Source of the DNA: Curtobacterium flaccumfaciens
Lineage (GTDB): Bacteria > Actinomycetota > Actinomycetes > Actinomycetales > Microbacteriaceae
Direction of reading: 5' to 3'
Length of the DNA stretch: 64,000 bases
Assembly (NCBI RefSeq): GCF_013359815.1
Contig: NZ_JABMCF010000037.1
Location: forward strand, 111,249-175,248
The notes below the pieces were generated by a model that saw nothing but the letters and a program-made list of their open reading frames with translations, ran no database searches and was not told the origin of the DNA. The translations under genes and the position numbers were made by a program. Of this stretch, positions 35,329 through 44,339 are shown piece by piece (position 1 is the stretch's first letter; each line of letters begins with the position of its first letter).

Positions 35329-36651
35329 CTACATCGACGGATGTCGGTTCACGACGCAGTGCGCGACGATGTGCAGCGCGCCGTCGCGGACGGTCTCGGT
35401 GTACGGGCCGATGCGCTGCAGGGCGCTCCACGCCGTCGGGCCGAGGCTGCGGCGGGGCACCCCGCGGGACTCGATGACGACGGGCACGTCCATGGTGTCG
35501 TCGCTGACCGGGTGACCGTCGGAACCGATGGGGCCGAGGGTGACGGAGACGACGGGCATGCCGGGCTGCGCGGTGCGGCCGTCGCCGACCATCTGCCAGA
35601 TCGCCTGCAGCAGCCCGTCGCGCTGGGTGGGGGAGAGGTGCCCCGCCAGGGCGGTCGGGTCGGCGACGCTCACCGAGCGACCGAGGTGGTCGGACTCGGT
35701 GATCGCGTGGTAGAGCCAGGTCTCGCGACGGCCCTCGATCAGGTGCAGGCGGAGCTCGGTGGCGAGCGACGCGGCGACGGAGCTCGAGGCGTCGGACAGC
35801 GGCAGCGGGTCGGTGCCGTTGGCGACGGCGTCGAGCAGCTTCTCGGCGGCCAGGTCGAGCCGGGCGAGCTCGTCCGAGGCGAGCATGCCGACGGCGAACT
35901 GCGGCGCCTGCACGTTGCTCTGCACGAGCACCCGGTCGAGTTCGCGCTGCACGAGCTGGCGGAACCGCTGCACGACGTACAGCGCGAGCGCCGGCGGCAC
36001 GACGACGAGCGACAGCAGGGACACGATGCCGGGCATGGTGTCGTGCGTGATCGGCGTCGACGCGACGGCCATCACGATGAACGCGATGCCGAGCGCACCG
36101 ATGGCGACGGCGACCTCGCGGGCGGGTCGGAGCGTGGCGATCGGCAACAGGGCGAACCCGGCGGCCATCGACGCGGTCGCGGTGTGCGCGATGTCGTGCT
36201 CGGGCCAGATGCCGATGAAGTCGAGCGTGACCACGCAGGCCAGCACGACGCAGATCAGCGCGAAGGCCGGACCAGTCAGCCGTTCGCCGTAGGTCAGGAC
36301 GCTGAGTCCGACCCCGACGGCGGCGACGACGTAGAGCCCCCAGGCGACCGCGGGCAACCACGGGTCGGAGTACTCGTTCCAGCGCACCAGGAAGAACGCG
36401 ATGCCGGCGACGGCCTCGATCGCGGTGAGGACCGCGGCGCCGAGGCCGAGGTAGCCGGCACCGAGCGAGGCACCGGGCTTGGCGGCCTGGCGCAGCGACC
36501 GGGCGCCGGTCGACGTGGACGGGAGCCCTCGGGCCTGGCGACGTTCACTCGTCCGGTACCGCTCGCGCGCCTCGCGGCGGGTGCGGGGTGCAGGCGGAGC
36601 GGTCTCGCCGGGCAGGCTGCGGCCGATGGTGTCCTCTGGGACCCGGGTCAT
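35329..36651 (-). CDS. Multi-pass membrane protein resembling a degenerate NarL-type sensor kinase
   Basis: The 440-residue protein has an Arg-rich N-terminus, then six or so hydrophobic helices (about 70-250), then a cytoplasmic domain of 190 residues. That domain follows the order of a HisKA_3/HATPase module: a helical segment (ELRLHLIEGRRETWLYHAIT), a SPTQRDGLLQAIWQMVGDGR stretch where the N-box helix would lie, and a final LQRIGPYTETVRDGALHIVA strand pair. The phospho-acceptor His, the N-box Asn and the G-boxes are missing. I infer a pseudokinase. Its ATG overlaps the kinase stop (ATGA), and the response regulator follows 87 bp downstream, so the three act as one unit. Confidence 0.75.
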   Translation of the reverse strand: MTRVPEDTIGRSLPGETAPPAPRTRREARERYRTSERRQARGLPSTSTGARSLRQAAKPGASLGAGYLGLGAAVLTAIEAVAGIAFFLVRWNEYSDPWLPAVAWGLYVVAAVGVGLSVLTYGERLTGPAFALICVVLACVVTLDFIGIWPEHDIAHTATASMAAGFALLPIATLRPAREVAVAIGALGIAFIVMAVASTPITHDTMPGIVSLLSLVVVPPALALYVVQRFRQLVQRELDRVLVQSNVQAPQFAVGMLASDELARLDLAAEKLLDAVANGTDPLPLSDASSSVAASLATELRLHLIEGRRETWLYHAITESDHLGRSVSVADPTALAGHLSPTQRDGLLQAIWQMVGDGRTAQPGMPVVSVTLGPIGSDGHPVSDDTMDVPVVIESRGVPRRSLGPTAWSALQRIGPYTETVRDGALHIVAHCVVNRHPSM

Positions 36652-37805
36652 CGCGGTGCCTCCAGGACGACGGTGGTGCCGGAGCCCGGCGCGGAGAAGA
36701 GCTTGGCGTCGCCGCCGACCTCGCGCAGGCGGTTCACGACGCTCTCCTTGAAGCCGAGTCGCTCGGCACTGACGGTGGTGAGGTCGAAGCCGACGCCGGA
36801 GTCGGTGACCATCGCACGGACGACCTCGTTGTCGTGGACGATCGTGACGTGCGCCTCGCCGACGCCGGCGTGCCGACGGACGTTCTCGAGGCACTCGCCG
36901 AGCGCGAGGAGGAACGCGTCGAGCACGTTCGACGGCAGCAGGACCTGCCCGGTGCCGTGCCAGCTGACCTCGAGCCCCATCCGGCCGAAGCGCTGCTTGA
37001 CCGACTCGAGGGTCTGCCCGAGCGGTGATTCCTCTTCGCGGGTGAGCGAGTAGTCACCGGACTGCGAGGGCTGCGGGGTCGCACCGAGGCGCAGGTGCCG
37101 CAGCAGTCGGGCGTCCTCGGCGGCCTGCTCGCGCATCGCCTGCTCGGAGACGCCGACGCCGGAGTGCGCCAGCAGCGTCAGGGTCGCGAGCACGGTGTCG
37201 TGCAGCAGGCGGGCACCCTGGCGGCGCTGGGCCTCGGTCTCGCTGGCCTGCCGTTCGGCGCGGTGGGCGGTGCCGATGCTGTAGATGCGGCGGGCGACGC
37301 GGGGGATGCTGCGTGAGATCCAGATCGCCACGACGGCCATCAGGATCCACCCGAGCAGTGCGCCGCTGACCGGGGTCGACAGGAGCGAGCCCGATCCCCA
37401 CACCATGAGCACCACCACGGCGCCGCCCCCGGCGATGGTGATGCCGAGACCGACCGGGTGCCCGCGCTGGGCCATCAGCGGTGCCGAGAGCCCGCCGGCG
37501 GCCAGGGGCATGACGGCGCTGGCCACGAGGGGTCGCGCCGAGTCCTCGACGCCGGTGAAGAGCAGCACCATCGTGGCGAGCCCGGCGACGACGATGGCGG
37601 CGGTCCACCACACTTCACCGCCGCGGCCGAAGCACACGAGCGCGGTGATCATCGCGGCGATGCAGAGGAGTGCGCCGATGAGGGGCGGCGTGGGCACGGC
37701 GGCGGCGGAGAGGATGCCCACGACGCTGACGAGCGCGCAGACGATGCCCACGACACGGGTCGCCGACCGCAGCAAGCGGTCGCGTTCCTGTGCGATGAAG
37801 TCCAT
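36648..37805 (-). CDS. NarL-type sensor histidine kinase
   Basis: The 385-residue kinase has five or six membrane helices (about 15-165) without a large outside domain, then a dimerisation/phospho-acceptor helix RRQGARLLHDTVLATLTLLA with His202, an N-box ECLENVRRHAG (Asn308) and a G1 box TDSGVGFD (335-341), ending GSGTTVVLEAP. It should phosphorylate the response regulator at 34570-35241. The lack of an external domain suggests it senses membrane or intramembrane signals. ATG 37805 has AGGA upstream; a longer frame to 37871 lacks one. It is the first gene of a three-gene operon. Confidence 0.92.
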   Translation of the reverse strand: MDFIAQERDRLLRSATRVVGIVCALVSVVGILSAAAVPTPPLIGALLCIAAMITALVCFGRGGEVWWTAAIVVAGLATMVLLFTGVEDSARPLVASAVMPLAAGGLSAPLMAQRGHPVGLGITIAGGGAVVVLMVWGSGSLLSTPVSGALLGWILMAVVAIWISRSIPRVARRIYSIGTAHRAERQASETEAQRRQGARLLHDTVLATLTLLAHSGVGVSEQAMREQAAEDARLLRHLRLGATPQPSQSGDYSLTREEESPLGQTLESVKQRFGRMGLEVSWHGTGQVLLPSNVLDAFLLALGECLENVRRHAGVGEAHVTIVHDNEVVRAMVTDSGVGFDLTTVSAERLGFKESVVNRLREVGGDAKLFSAPGSGTTVVLEAPR

Positions 37806-37937
37806 CGATGTCCTGGTTGGTGACGATCTGGCGGTGCGGGAAACCGAGCGTCGGTCAGTGCCGAGCTCCACGCCATCATTCCACGCGCGCCACCCGTTGG
37901 GGGGTCTTCGGCGCGCCGCGGTGGCTGGTGGGCCCGC

Positions 37938-39140
37938 TCAGGACTCGAGCAGCCGTCGCAGGTGTGCCCCGACCTGCTCGTGCTCGATGAGGAACCCGTC
38001 GTGTCCGAACTCGCTCTCGATCACCGCTGCGGAGTCCCCGTCGAGCGCGTCCGGCACGCCCGCGGCGATCCGGTGCTGGTCCTCGACGGGGAACAGCCGG
38101 TCGCTGGAGATCCCCACGACCAGGGTCCGCGCGGTCACCAGCCCGAGTGCCGCCGACACCCCGCCGCGCCCGGCGCCGACGTCGTGCGAGTCCATCGCGT
38201 ACGTCAGCGTCACGTAGCTCGAGGCGTCGAACCGCCGGGTGAACTTGTTGCCGTGGAAGTCGAGGTAGCTCTCCACCGAGAACCGGCCGTCGTCGCCGAG
38301 CGGGGAGACGTCGCTCTGCCAGGACCGCGCAAAGCGGCTGTTCAGCTCGTCCGACGCCCGGTAGGTCATGAGCGCCATCCGCCTGGCCAGCGAGAGTCCG
38401 CGGTGCGGGCCCTCGCCGGCCTCCGCCTCGAAGTAGTCGCCGCCCGCGAACGCCGGGTCCATCTGGATCGCCGCCCGCTGCAGCGAGTTCGCCGCGATCT
38501 GGTCGGCGGTGGTCTGCGCCGTCGACGCGAGGACCGCCAGCCGCCGCACGCGCGCGGGGTGCGAGACCGCGAACTCGAGGGCGTGCATGCCACCCATGGA
38601 CCCGCCGACGACGGCCGCGAAGGCGTCGATGCCGAGCCGGTCGGCGAGCTGCGCCTGCACCTCGACCTGGTCGCGCACCGTCACGAACGGGAACCGCGAG
38701 CCCCACTCCGCGCCCGACGGCGACACCGACGACGGCCCGGTGGTGCCCTGGCAGCCGCCGAGCATGTTCGGCGCGATCACGAACCACCGGTCGGTGTCGA
38801 TCGCCCGGCCGGGTCCGACGACGTCGCCCCACCAGCCGGCGGTGCGGTGGCCCGGGCCGGCGGCACCCGTCACGTGCGAGTCCCCGGTCAGTGCGTGCAG
38901 GACGAGCACCGCGTTGTCACGGGCGGCGTTGAGCGTGCCCCACGTCTCGTACGCCACGCGCACGGACGGCAGGCGACCGCCGCGCACCCACTGCTCGCCG
39001 AGGGATTCGAAGTGGCGCGCACCCGGGTGGTCACCAGGACGCCAGGCACCGGTCACGGGCGGCTTGCCGAGGGTGCCGAGTTCGGTGCCGGGCACCAGGG
39101 TGGACGGCACGGAGTCCTCGGGGGTCGTCTGCCAGTCCAT
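37938..39140 (-). CDS. metX: Homoserine O-acetyltransferase
   Basis: This 400-residue alpha/beta-hydrolase-fold enzyme makes O-acetylhomoserine from homoserine and acetyl-CoA, feeding MetY. Motifs are ALTGDSHV, NMLGGCQGTTGPSS, nucleophile Ser in VVGGSMGGMHALEF (near residue 163), GNKFTRRFDASSYV, the Asp in GISSDRLFPVEDQ and the His in ESEFGHDGFLIE. The length is typical for the MetX family. It lies downstream of metY on the same strand, 271 bp apart with a palindrome between, so the two may be separately expressed. Confidence 0.95.
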   Translation of the reverse strand: MDWQTTPEDSVPSTLVPGTELGTLGKPPVTGAWRPGDHPGARHFESLGEQWVRGGRLPSVRVAYETWGTLNAARDNAVLVLHALTGDSHVTGAAGPGHRTAGWWGDVVGPGRAIDTDRWFVIAPNMLGGCQGTTGPSSVSPSGAEWGSRFPFVTVRDQVEVQAQLADRLGIDAFAAVVGGSMGGMHALEFAVSHPARVRRLAVLASTAQTTADQIAANSLQRAAIQMDPAFAGGDYFEAEAGEGPHRGLSLARRMALMTYRASDELNSRFARSWQSDVSPLGDDGRFSVESYLDFHGNKFTRRFDASSYVTLTYAMDSHDVGAGRGGVSAALGLVTARTLVVGISSDRLFPVEDQHRIAAGVPDALDGDSAAVIESEFGHDGFLIEHEQVGAHLRRLLES

Positions 39141-39411
39141 CGTGCGTCCAGTCTGCCGGGAGGCGCGGGTCGCCGCCGCCGTGTTACGTCACGCCCGGCG
39201 CGTGGCCGGCCTTCGGGCCGTGCTCGCGTCGTCCTGGTCCGGGCGTCTGCGGGTTGGTGCGTGGGCGGGTGCGACAACGTCGACGTCGTACGACATCGAG
39301 GAAGTCGCACCGCCGCGTCGGCAACTGTTGCACGGGCGGGCAAACGACAAGGTCGACGTCGTGCGACGTCGACCTTGTCGTTCCGAGCCGGTGCCCCAGG
39401 ACGGGCGAACG
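39141..39411. repeat. Repeat-bearing gap between metY and metX
   Basis: This 271-bp gap has a copy of the third repeat family at about 39270-39382, which includes GTGCGACAACGTCGACGTCG, then GCAACTGTTGCACGGGCGGG, then the 40-bp palindrome listed separately. A similar series is found at 55109-55235 after the amidase gene. The metX promoter should lie in 39141-39260, but no clear hexamers were picked. No SAM riboswitch fold was recognised. Confidence 0.65.
39343..39382. terminator. 40-bp near-perfect palindrome downstream of metY
   Basis: AACGACAAGGTCGACGTCG and its exact complement flank a 2-base centre. It begins 30 bp beyond the metY stop codon, as expected for a terminator, and contains GTCGAC/GACGTC runs shared with the related sequence near 55190-55235. 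Confidence 0.8.
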
Positions 39412-40743
39412 CTACGCGCGCTGGCTCTCCTGCGCGATCGCCCGGGCCGCGGCGAGCCCGGCCTCGAGGTCGGCCTTCAGGTCGGCGATGTTCTCGATGC
39501 CGACCGACAGGCGCACCAGGCCGGGCGTCACCCCGGTGGTGAGCTGCTGCTCGGGGGTGAGCTGCGAGTGCGTGGTCGACGCCGGGTGGATGACGAGCGA
39601 GCGGACGTCGCCGATGTTCGCCAGGTGCGAGAACAGCTGCAGGTTGTCGACGAACGCCTTGCCCGCGGTGACCCCGCCCTTGAGCTCGAACGACAGCACG
39701 GCACCGACACCCTTCGGCGCGTACCGGTTCGCGGCCGCGTACCAGGGCGACGTCGGCAGCCCGGCGTAGGCGACCGTGGCGACGTCGGGGTGCTGGTCGA
39801 GCCACTCCGCGATCTCCTGCGCGTTCGACACGTGCCGCTCGATGCGGAGCGACAGGGTCTCGATGCCCTGCAGCAGCGCGAACGCCGTGTCCGCAGAGTT
39901 CGAGGCACCGAGGTCGCGGAGCAGCTGCACCCGGGCCTTCACGATGTAGGCGAGCTCGTTGCCGACCGCCTCGGCGAAGACCGCGCCGTGGTAAGACGGG
40001 TCGGGCGTGTTGAACTCCGGGAACCGGTCGGCGTGCTGCGACCAGGCGAACTTCCCGCCGTCGACGATGATCCCGCCGATGACCGTGCCGTGGCCACCGA
40101 GGAACTTCGTGGCCGAGTGCACCACGATGTCGGCACCGTGCTCGAACGGACGGATCAGGTACGGCGTCGCGATCGTGTTGTCGACGATCAGCGGGACGCC
40201 GGACTCGTGGGCGACGTCGCTGACGCCCGTGATGTCGAGGACGTTGATCTTCGGGTTGCCGATGGTCTCGGCGAAGAACAGCTTCGTGTTCGGTCGGACG
40301 GCGCGGCGCCATTCCTCGAGGTCGTCCTGGTCCTCGACGAACGTCGTCTCGATGCCGAGCTTCGCCAGCGTGTACTTGAACAGGTTGTACGTGCCGCCGT
40401 AGATCGACGACGACGAGACGATGTGGTCACCCGCCCCGGCGATGTTCAGCACGGCGTAGGTCTCGGCAGCCTGGCCGGAGGCGACGAGCAGGGCCCCGGA
40501 GCCGCCCTCGAGCGCGGCGATCCGCTGCTCGACGACGTCGTTCGTCGGGTTCATGATCCGGGAGTAGATGTTGCCCGGCTTGGCGAGCGCGAACAGGTCG
40601 CGCGCTTCGTCCGAGTTCGCGAAGACGTACGAGGTCGTCTTGTAGATCGGCGTCGCTCGGGCCCCGGTGGTCGGGTCCGGCTGTGCGCCGGCGTGGACCT
40701 GGGTGGTCTCGAACTGCCACTGCGCGGCGTCGTGCTCGGTCAT
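39412..40743 (-). CDS. metY: O-acetylhomoserine aminocarboxypropyltransferase (sulfhydrylase)
   Basis: This 443-residue PLP enzyme forms homocysteine from O-acetylhomoserine and sulfide. Features are YSRIMNPTNDVVEQRIAALE, VASGQAAETYA, VDNTIATPYLIRPFEHGADI, and the Schiff-base lysine in VVHSATKFLGGHGTVIGG. ATG 40743 follows AGGAGC. It is the likely main methionine-pathway enzyme because metX lies next to it; the paralogue at 1189-2574 differs mainly in its C-terminal tail and loop sequences. No SAM-sensing riboswitch was seen in the 279-bp leader. Confidence 0.95.
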   Translation of the reverse strand: MTEHDAAQWQFETTQVHAGAQPDPTTGARATPIYKTTSYVFANSDEARDLFALAKPGNIYSRIMNPTNDVVEQRIAALEGGSGALLVASGQAAETYAVLNIAGAGDHIVSSSSIYGGTYNLFKYTLAKLGIETTFVEDQDDLEEWRRAVRPNTKLFFAETIGNPKINVLDITGVSDVAHESGVPLIVDNTIATPYLIRPFEHGADIVVHSATKFLGGHGTVIGGIIVDGGKFAWSQHADRFPEFNTPDPSYHGAVFAEAVGNELAYIVKARVQLLRDLGASNSADTAFALLQGIETLSLRIERHVSNAQEIAEWLDQHPDVATVAYAGLPTSPWYAAANRYAPKGVGAVLSFELKGGVTAGKAFVDNLQLFSHLANIGDVRSLVIHPASTTHSQLTPEQQLTTGVTPGLVRLSVGIENIADLKADLEAGLAAARAIAQESQRA

Positions 40744-41022
40744 CTTGGTGCTCCTGTCCGGTGCGGCTGGTCGTCGGGTCGCCCTGCGCTCGGCCTGGAG
40801 GCGCGGCGCGGCTGTGCGTCGGGTGTCACGGTACGCAGGTGGCCGGGCCCGCACCACCGCACCCGCCTCGGGACGTAACGCGCGCGCCGGGCCCGCCCCG
40901 CGCCTCCCGGCCAGGATGGTGCCCGTGGCTGACGGCGGCGACCACGGGGATCGGTCGCGGCCTGCCGCGACGTCGCGCGCTGCCGACTGAGCGCAGCGAA
41001 GACGACTGCTTGCGCGGAAATG
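40744..41022. promoter_or_regulatory. metY upstream region
   Basis: A 279-bp gap between the acyltransferase stop and the metY start, both on the minus strand. It is extremely GC-rich and contains separated half-sites of the family 1 palindrome (CCTGGAGGCGCGG near 40793 and CCGCGCCTCCCGG near 40899). A promoter for metY must lie here, but I could not assign it. I saw no gene and no recognisable riboswitch core. Confidence 0.4.
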
Positions 41023-42111
41023 TCACGCGTCGCGGCGGAACAGCCAGTCGACCTTCGGCTCGAGCAGCCACCGCATCCCGCGCCGCACGAAGGGCTGCGC
41101 CAGGAAGAGGCTCACGGCGCAGGCGATGACGACCATCAGGAGCACGAACGGCCAGGCCGAGTGCTCGCCCGCCAGGACGCCGGACTCCCGGATCGGGTAG
41201 AGCACGAACGTGTGGAGCAGGTAGACGTACATCGTCGCCGCGCCGAACCGGGTGATCCAGACGTTCCGACGGGGGATGAGCACCAGGAACGACGCCGTCA
41301 GCAGGGTCGCGAGCAGCATCAGGCCGAAGCGCACCGCACCCGCCCACCAGGCGTCCTCGCCGAGCCCCGAGTAGGAGTCGTCGTAGAAGAACCAGTGGTG
41401 CAGGTCGAACTCCTTGAACTGCGGGATCCAGACCGCGCACGACACCGCCCACGCGGCGAACACCACGACGGCGGCGATCCGCACCCGGACGACCGCGCGA
41501 CGGGACGCCTCGTACCAGCGGTCGAAGACGCCCCACTGCTTGACCTGCCACCCGAGCAGGAAGAACGGCAGCAGGCTGATCGCGCGGGACAGCGAGAGCG
41601 TCGAGTCGACGTTGTCGAAGTAGCCGACGCCGATGCTGAACACGACCGCCCAGAACAGCGGCCACCGCAGCTGCGCCAGGTACGGCAGGATCAGCTTGAA
41701 GATGCCCAGGGCCAGCAGGAACCACAGGGTCCACGTCGGCTTCGTCGGGTTGAAGTCCTTGCCGCCCTCGACGATGCCCTGCACCACGGTCCAGATCGTC
41801 TGCATGATGATGTACGGCACGACGATGTCCGTGATCGTCCGCCGCATCCGCCTCGCCGTCGGGGTGTCCGCCGACGAGAAGTAGCCGCTGATCACGCCGA
41901 ACGCCGGCATGTGGAACGCGTAGATGAACGTGTAGAGCGCCAGGGCGTGCTCGCTCGCCGGCGTCTGCCGCTGGATCGCGTGGCCGATGACCACGAGCGT
42001 GACCGCGACGAACCGCGCGGTGTCCCACATCGGGATCCGGCGCGGGGCTCGACCGGGCTCGAGCTGCGTCGCCGGGGCCGAGGGGGCGGGAGGGGCGGCA
42101 TCCGTCGTCAT
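41023..42111 (-). CDS. Acyltransferase family 3 integral membrane protein
   Basis: The 362-residue protein has ten or so helices and the acyltransferase-3 N-terminus: WDTARFVAVTLVVIGHAIQR, with the conserved Arg and His in helix 1, and AFHMPAFGVISGYF. Relatives O-acylate cell-surface polysaccharides, peptidoglycan or lipids, or act as fucose acetyltransferases (WcaF-like fold). LHTFVLYPIRESGV near the C-terminus is typical. The target is unknown. It is the only gene on this strand in a stretch of unrelated loci; the SDR gene is divergent, 123 bp away. Confidence 0.88.
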   Translation of the reverse strand: MTTDAAPPAPSAPATQLEPGRAPRRIPMWDTARFVAVTLVVIGHAIQRQTPASEHALALYTFIYAFHMPAFGVISGYFSSADTPTARRMRRTITDIVVPYIIMQTIWTVVQGIVEGGKDFNPTKPTWTLWFLLALGIFKLILPYLAQLRWPLFWAVVFSIGVGYFDNVDSTLSLSRAISLLPFFLLGWQVKQWGVFDRWYEASRRAVVRVRIAAVVVFAAWAVSCAVWIPQFKEFDLHHWFFYDDSYSGLGEDAWWAGAVRFGLMLLATLLTASFLVLIPRRNVWITRFGAATMYVYLLHTFVLYPIRESGVLAGEHSAWPFVLLMVVIACAVSLFLAQPFVRRGMRWLLEPKVDWLFRRDA

Positions 42112-42234
42112 CGCCGGTCACGTTACCGGATCGTGATCTGGACGGCCCGGTGCGGTGCCGGAACCGTCCCGCTCGGTACGGTGGGCGGACCGGGCAACCA
42201 CGTGCCCCGGTCACCGACGCAGGAGGCAGATCAC

Positions 42235-43008
42235 ATGGCAGCACGGCGCGCAGTCGTCACCGGAGCGAGCTCGGGCATCGGGGCGGCCACCGTCCGGCTG
42301 TTCCGGTCGCGGGGCTGGGACGTGCTCGCCGTGGCCCGCCGCGCCGCGAAGCTCGAGGCGCTCGCCGCGGAGACCGGTGCCGACACCCTGGTCGCCGACA
42401 TCACGGACGCCGACGACGTGGCGGCGCTCGCCGCGCGGGTCGCGGACCTCGGTGGCGCCGACGTGCTCGTGAACAACGCCGGTGGGGCGTTCGGTTCGGC
42501 CAGCGTCGAGGAGTCCGACGTCGACGACTGGCGCGCCATGTTCGAGGTCAACGTGATCGGCACGAAGCGGGTCGTCTCCGCGCTGCTGCCGCACCTGCGC
42601 GACCGGGCCCGGGAGTCCGGGAGCGCCGACATCGTCACGGTGACCAGCACCGCCGGGTTCGTCGCGTACGAGAACGGTGGCGGCTACAACGCCGCGAAGT
42701 TCGCCGAGCACGCCCTGGTCGGCGCACTCCGGCTCGAGCTGAACGGCGAGCCGATCCGTGTCGTCGAGATCGCGCCGGGCATGGTGAAGACCGACGAGTT
42801 CGCGCTCACCCGGTTCGGCGGGGACGAGCAGAAGGCTGCCGCCGTGTACGACGACGTGCCGGAGCCGCTCGTGGCCGATGACGTCGCCGAGGCGATCGTG
42901 CACGCGGTGGAGCTGCCGGCGCACGTGAACCTCGACCTCGTGACGATCCGGCCGGTGGCGCAGTCGGCGCAGCACAAGCTGGCGCGCGGCCCGCTGACGC
43001 CCCGCTGA
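42235..43008 (+). CDS. Short-chain dehydrogenase/reductase (YdfG-like)
   Basis: This 257-residue NADP-type SDR has the Rossmann glycine motif TGASSGIG (9-16), the NNAGG structural motif, the catalytic TSTAGFVAYENGGGYNAAKF with Tyr-x3-Lys, and APGMVKTDEF after it. The pattern resembles YdfG/serine 3-dehydrogenases and 3-hydroxy-acid dehydrogenases, but the substrate is not determined. ATG 42235 has a strong GGAGG (42222-42226). It stands alone, with its own promoter in the divergent gap. Confidence 0.9.
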   Translation: MAARRAVVTGASSGIGAATVRLFRSRGWDVLAVARRAAKLEALAAETGADTLVADITDADDVAALAARVADLGGADVLVNNAGGAFGSASVEESDVDDWRAMFEVNVIGTKRVVSALLPHLRDRARESGSADIVTVTSTAGFVAYENGGGYNAAKFAEHALVGALRLELNGEPIRVVEIAPGMVKTDEFALTRFGGDEQKAAAVYDDVPEPLVADDVAEAIVHAVELPAHVNLDLVTIRPVAQSAQHKLARGPLTPR

Positions 43009-43090
43009 GCCGACCCGCGCCGCACCCGCGCAGCGCCCGGGCTGCTGCCGCGGGTCGCGGGCGCGGGCTCCCTGCCGGTACCGTGGTCGG

Positions 43091-43618
43091 ATGCCGATCA
43101 GCAGCGAACCCGAGCCCGCGGCTCCGTCCACCGTGACCGTGACGAGCGGGCCCGAGGTACTCGGCTGGCTCGAGTTCGGTGACGCCGCACGCCTGCTCGC
43201 CAAGGACGTCCTGTCCAGCGGCTTCGAGCCCGAGGTCGTCGTCGCCGTCGCCCGCGGCGGACTGATCATCGCCGGCGCCGTGGCGTACGCCCTCGGCACC
43301 AAGGAGTGCGGCTCGATCAACGTCGAGTTCTACACCGACGTCGAGCAGCGGCTGGAGGAGCCGGTCGTGCTCGCCCCCGCCCTCGACGCCCCGAGCCTGG
43401 CCGGCAAGCGGGTCCTCGTCGTCGACGACGTGTCGGACTCCGGCCGCACCCTGCGCCTGGTGGTCGACATCATCCGGAACGCGGGTGCCGACGTCCGGAG
43501 CGCCTGCCTGTACTCGAAGCCCGGCACCGTCCTCGAGCCCGACCACGTGTGGCGCCGGGTCGACGGCTGGATCACGTTCCCGTGGAGCGCCCTCGCCCCC
43601 GTGACGGCCGAGTCGTGA
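43091..43618 (+). CDS. Phosphoribosyltransferase-domain protein
   Basis: The 175-residue protein has the type I PRT signature [18 protein letters not shown] (about residues 107-124), which binds PRPP, and an early [20 protein letters not shown] that forms the PPi loop. Such proteins are often labelled xanthine-guanine or hypoxanthine phosphoribosyltransferases; the hood region is not specific enough to say which base. The ATG at 43091 is supported by position. Its stop overlaps the GTG of the S51 peptidase (GTGA). Confidence 0.87.
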   Translation: MPISSEPEPAAPSTVTVTSGPEVLGWLEFGDAARLLAKDVLSSGFEPEVVVAVARGGLIIAGAVAYALGTKECGSINVEFYTDVEQRLEEPVVLAPALDAPSLAGKRVLVVDDVSDSGRTLRLVVDIIRNAGADVRSACLYSKPGTVLEPDHVWRRVDGWITFPWSALAPVTAES

Positions 43619-44334
43619 GCATCCACCTGGTCGGCGGCGGTCTCTTCGCCGCCTCGGACGCCGCAGCACCGTTCCTCGCCGAGGCGACCGCCCGTTCGGC
43701 AGCGGTCGGCCGGAGCGTCCCGCGCATCGCCCTGCTCTCCGTGGCGGGCCCGGACGGCGGCAGCCCGTCGTCGACGGCCGACATCGCCGAGGTCCTCGGG
43801 GGCCCGCGCACGGCCGAGGTGCTCGTCACCGAGGTCGCGGCCGGTCAGGTCTTCGACACCACCGTCCTGAGCGACGTCGACGCCCTGGTGATCGGTGGCG
43901 GCGTCACCCCCGACTACCTGGCGGCGATCGCCCCGCTCGTCGACCAGCTCCGGCTGCTCGTCGCCGACGGGCTGCCCTACCTCGGCTACTCGGCCGGTGC
44001 GATGATCGCCGCCGACCGTGCCCTGGTGGGTGGCTGGCGCATCGGCGGCGTCGAGATCTGCCCCGAGGCGGCGTCCGAGGGGCTGGACGAGGTCGAGCTC
44101 CGCGAGGGCCTCGGCCTGGTCGACCTGACCATCGACGTGCACGCGGTGCAGGCCGGCACGCTCGCGCGGCTCATCGCCAGCGCCGAGGCCGAGTTCGTCA
44201 CCGCCGGACTCGCGATCGACGAGGACACCACGCTCGTCGTCGGCGAGGGCGCGCTCGAGGTCCGCGGGACCGGCAGCGTCTGGCGTGTGATGGCCGGCGA
44301 GGAGTCGGTGGCCGTCGCCACCATGGGCGCGTAG
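43615..44334 (+). CDS. Peptidase S51-like (dipeptidase E / cyanophycinase family) protein
   Basis: The 239-residue protein has a class I glutamine-amidotransferase-like fold with a serine nucleophile: GYSAGAM (Ser126) after LPYLGYSA, and [11 protein letters not shown], typical of S51 peptidases that release N-terminal aspartyl dipeptides or break cyanophycin. A His ([18 protein letters not shown]) may complete the catalytic site. The true substrate is not known. The GTG start overlaps the preceding stop, so it is translationally coupled to the phosphoribosyltransferase. Confidence 0.85.
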   Translation: MSIHLVGGGLFAASDAAAPFLAEATARSAAVGRSVPRIALLSVAGPDGGSPSSTADIAEVLGGPRTAEVLVTEVAAGQVFDTTVLSDVDALVIGGGVTPDYLAAIAPLVDQLRLLVADGLPYLGYSAGAMIAADRALVGGWRIGGVEICPEAASEGLDEVELREGLGLVDLTIDVHAVQAGTLARLIASAEAEFVTAGLAIDEDTTLVVGEGALEVRGTGSVWRVMAGEESVAVATMGA

Positions 44335-44339
44335 CCGAC

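Noticed and set aside
40744..41022. SAM riboswitch upstream of metY
   Set aside because: I looked for SAM-I/IV and SAM-II cores in the leader and found no matching conserved segments. A covariance-model search would be decisive.
43091..44334. Phosphoribosyltransferase and S51 peptidase as a single fused protein
   Set aside because: A TGA at 43616-43618 separates them and overlaps a GTG start, so they are two coupled genes.
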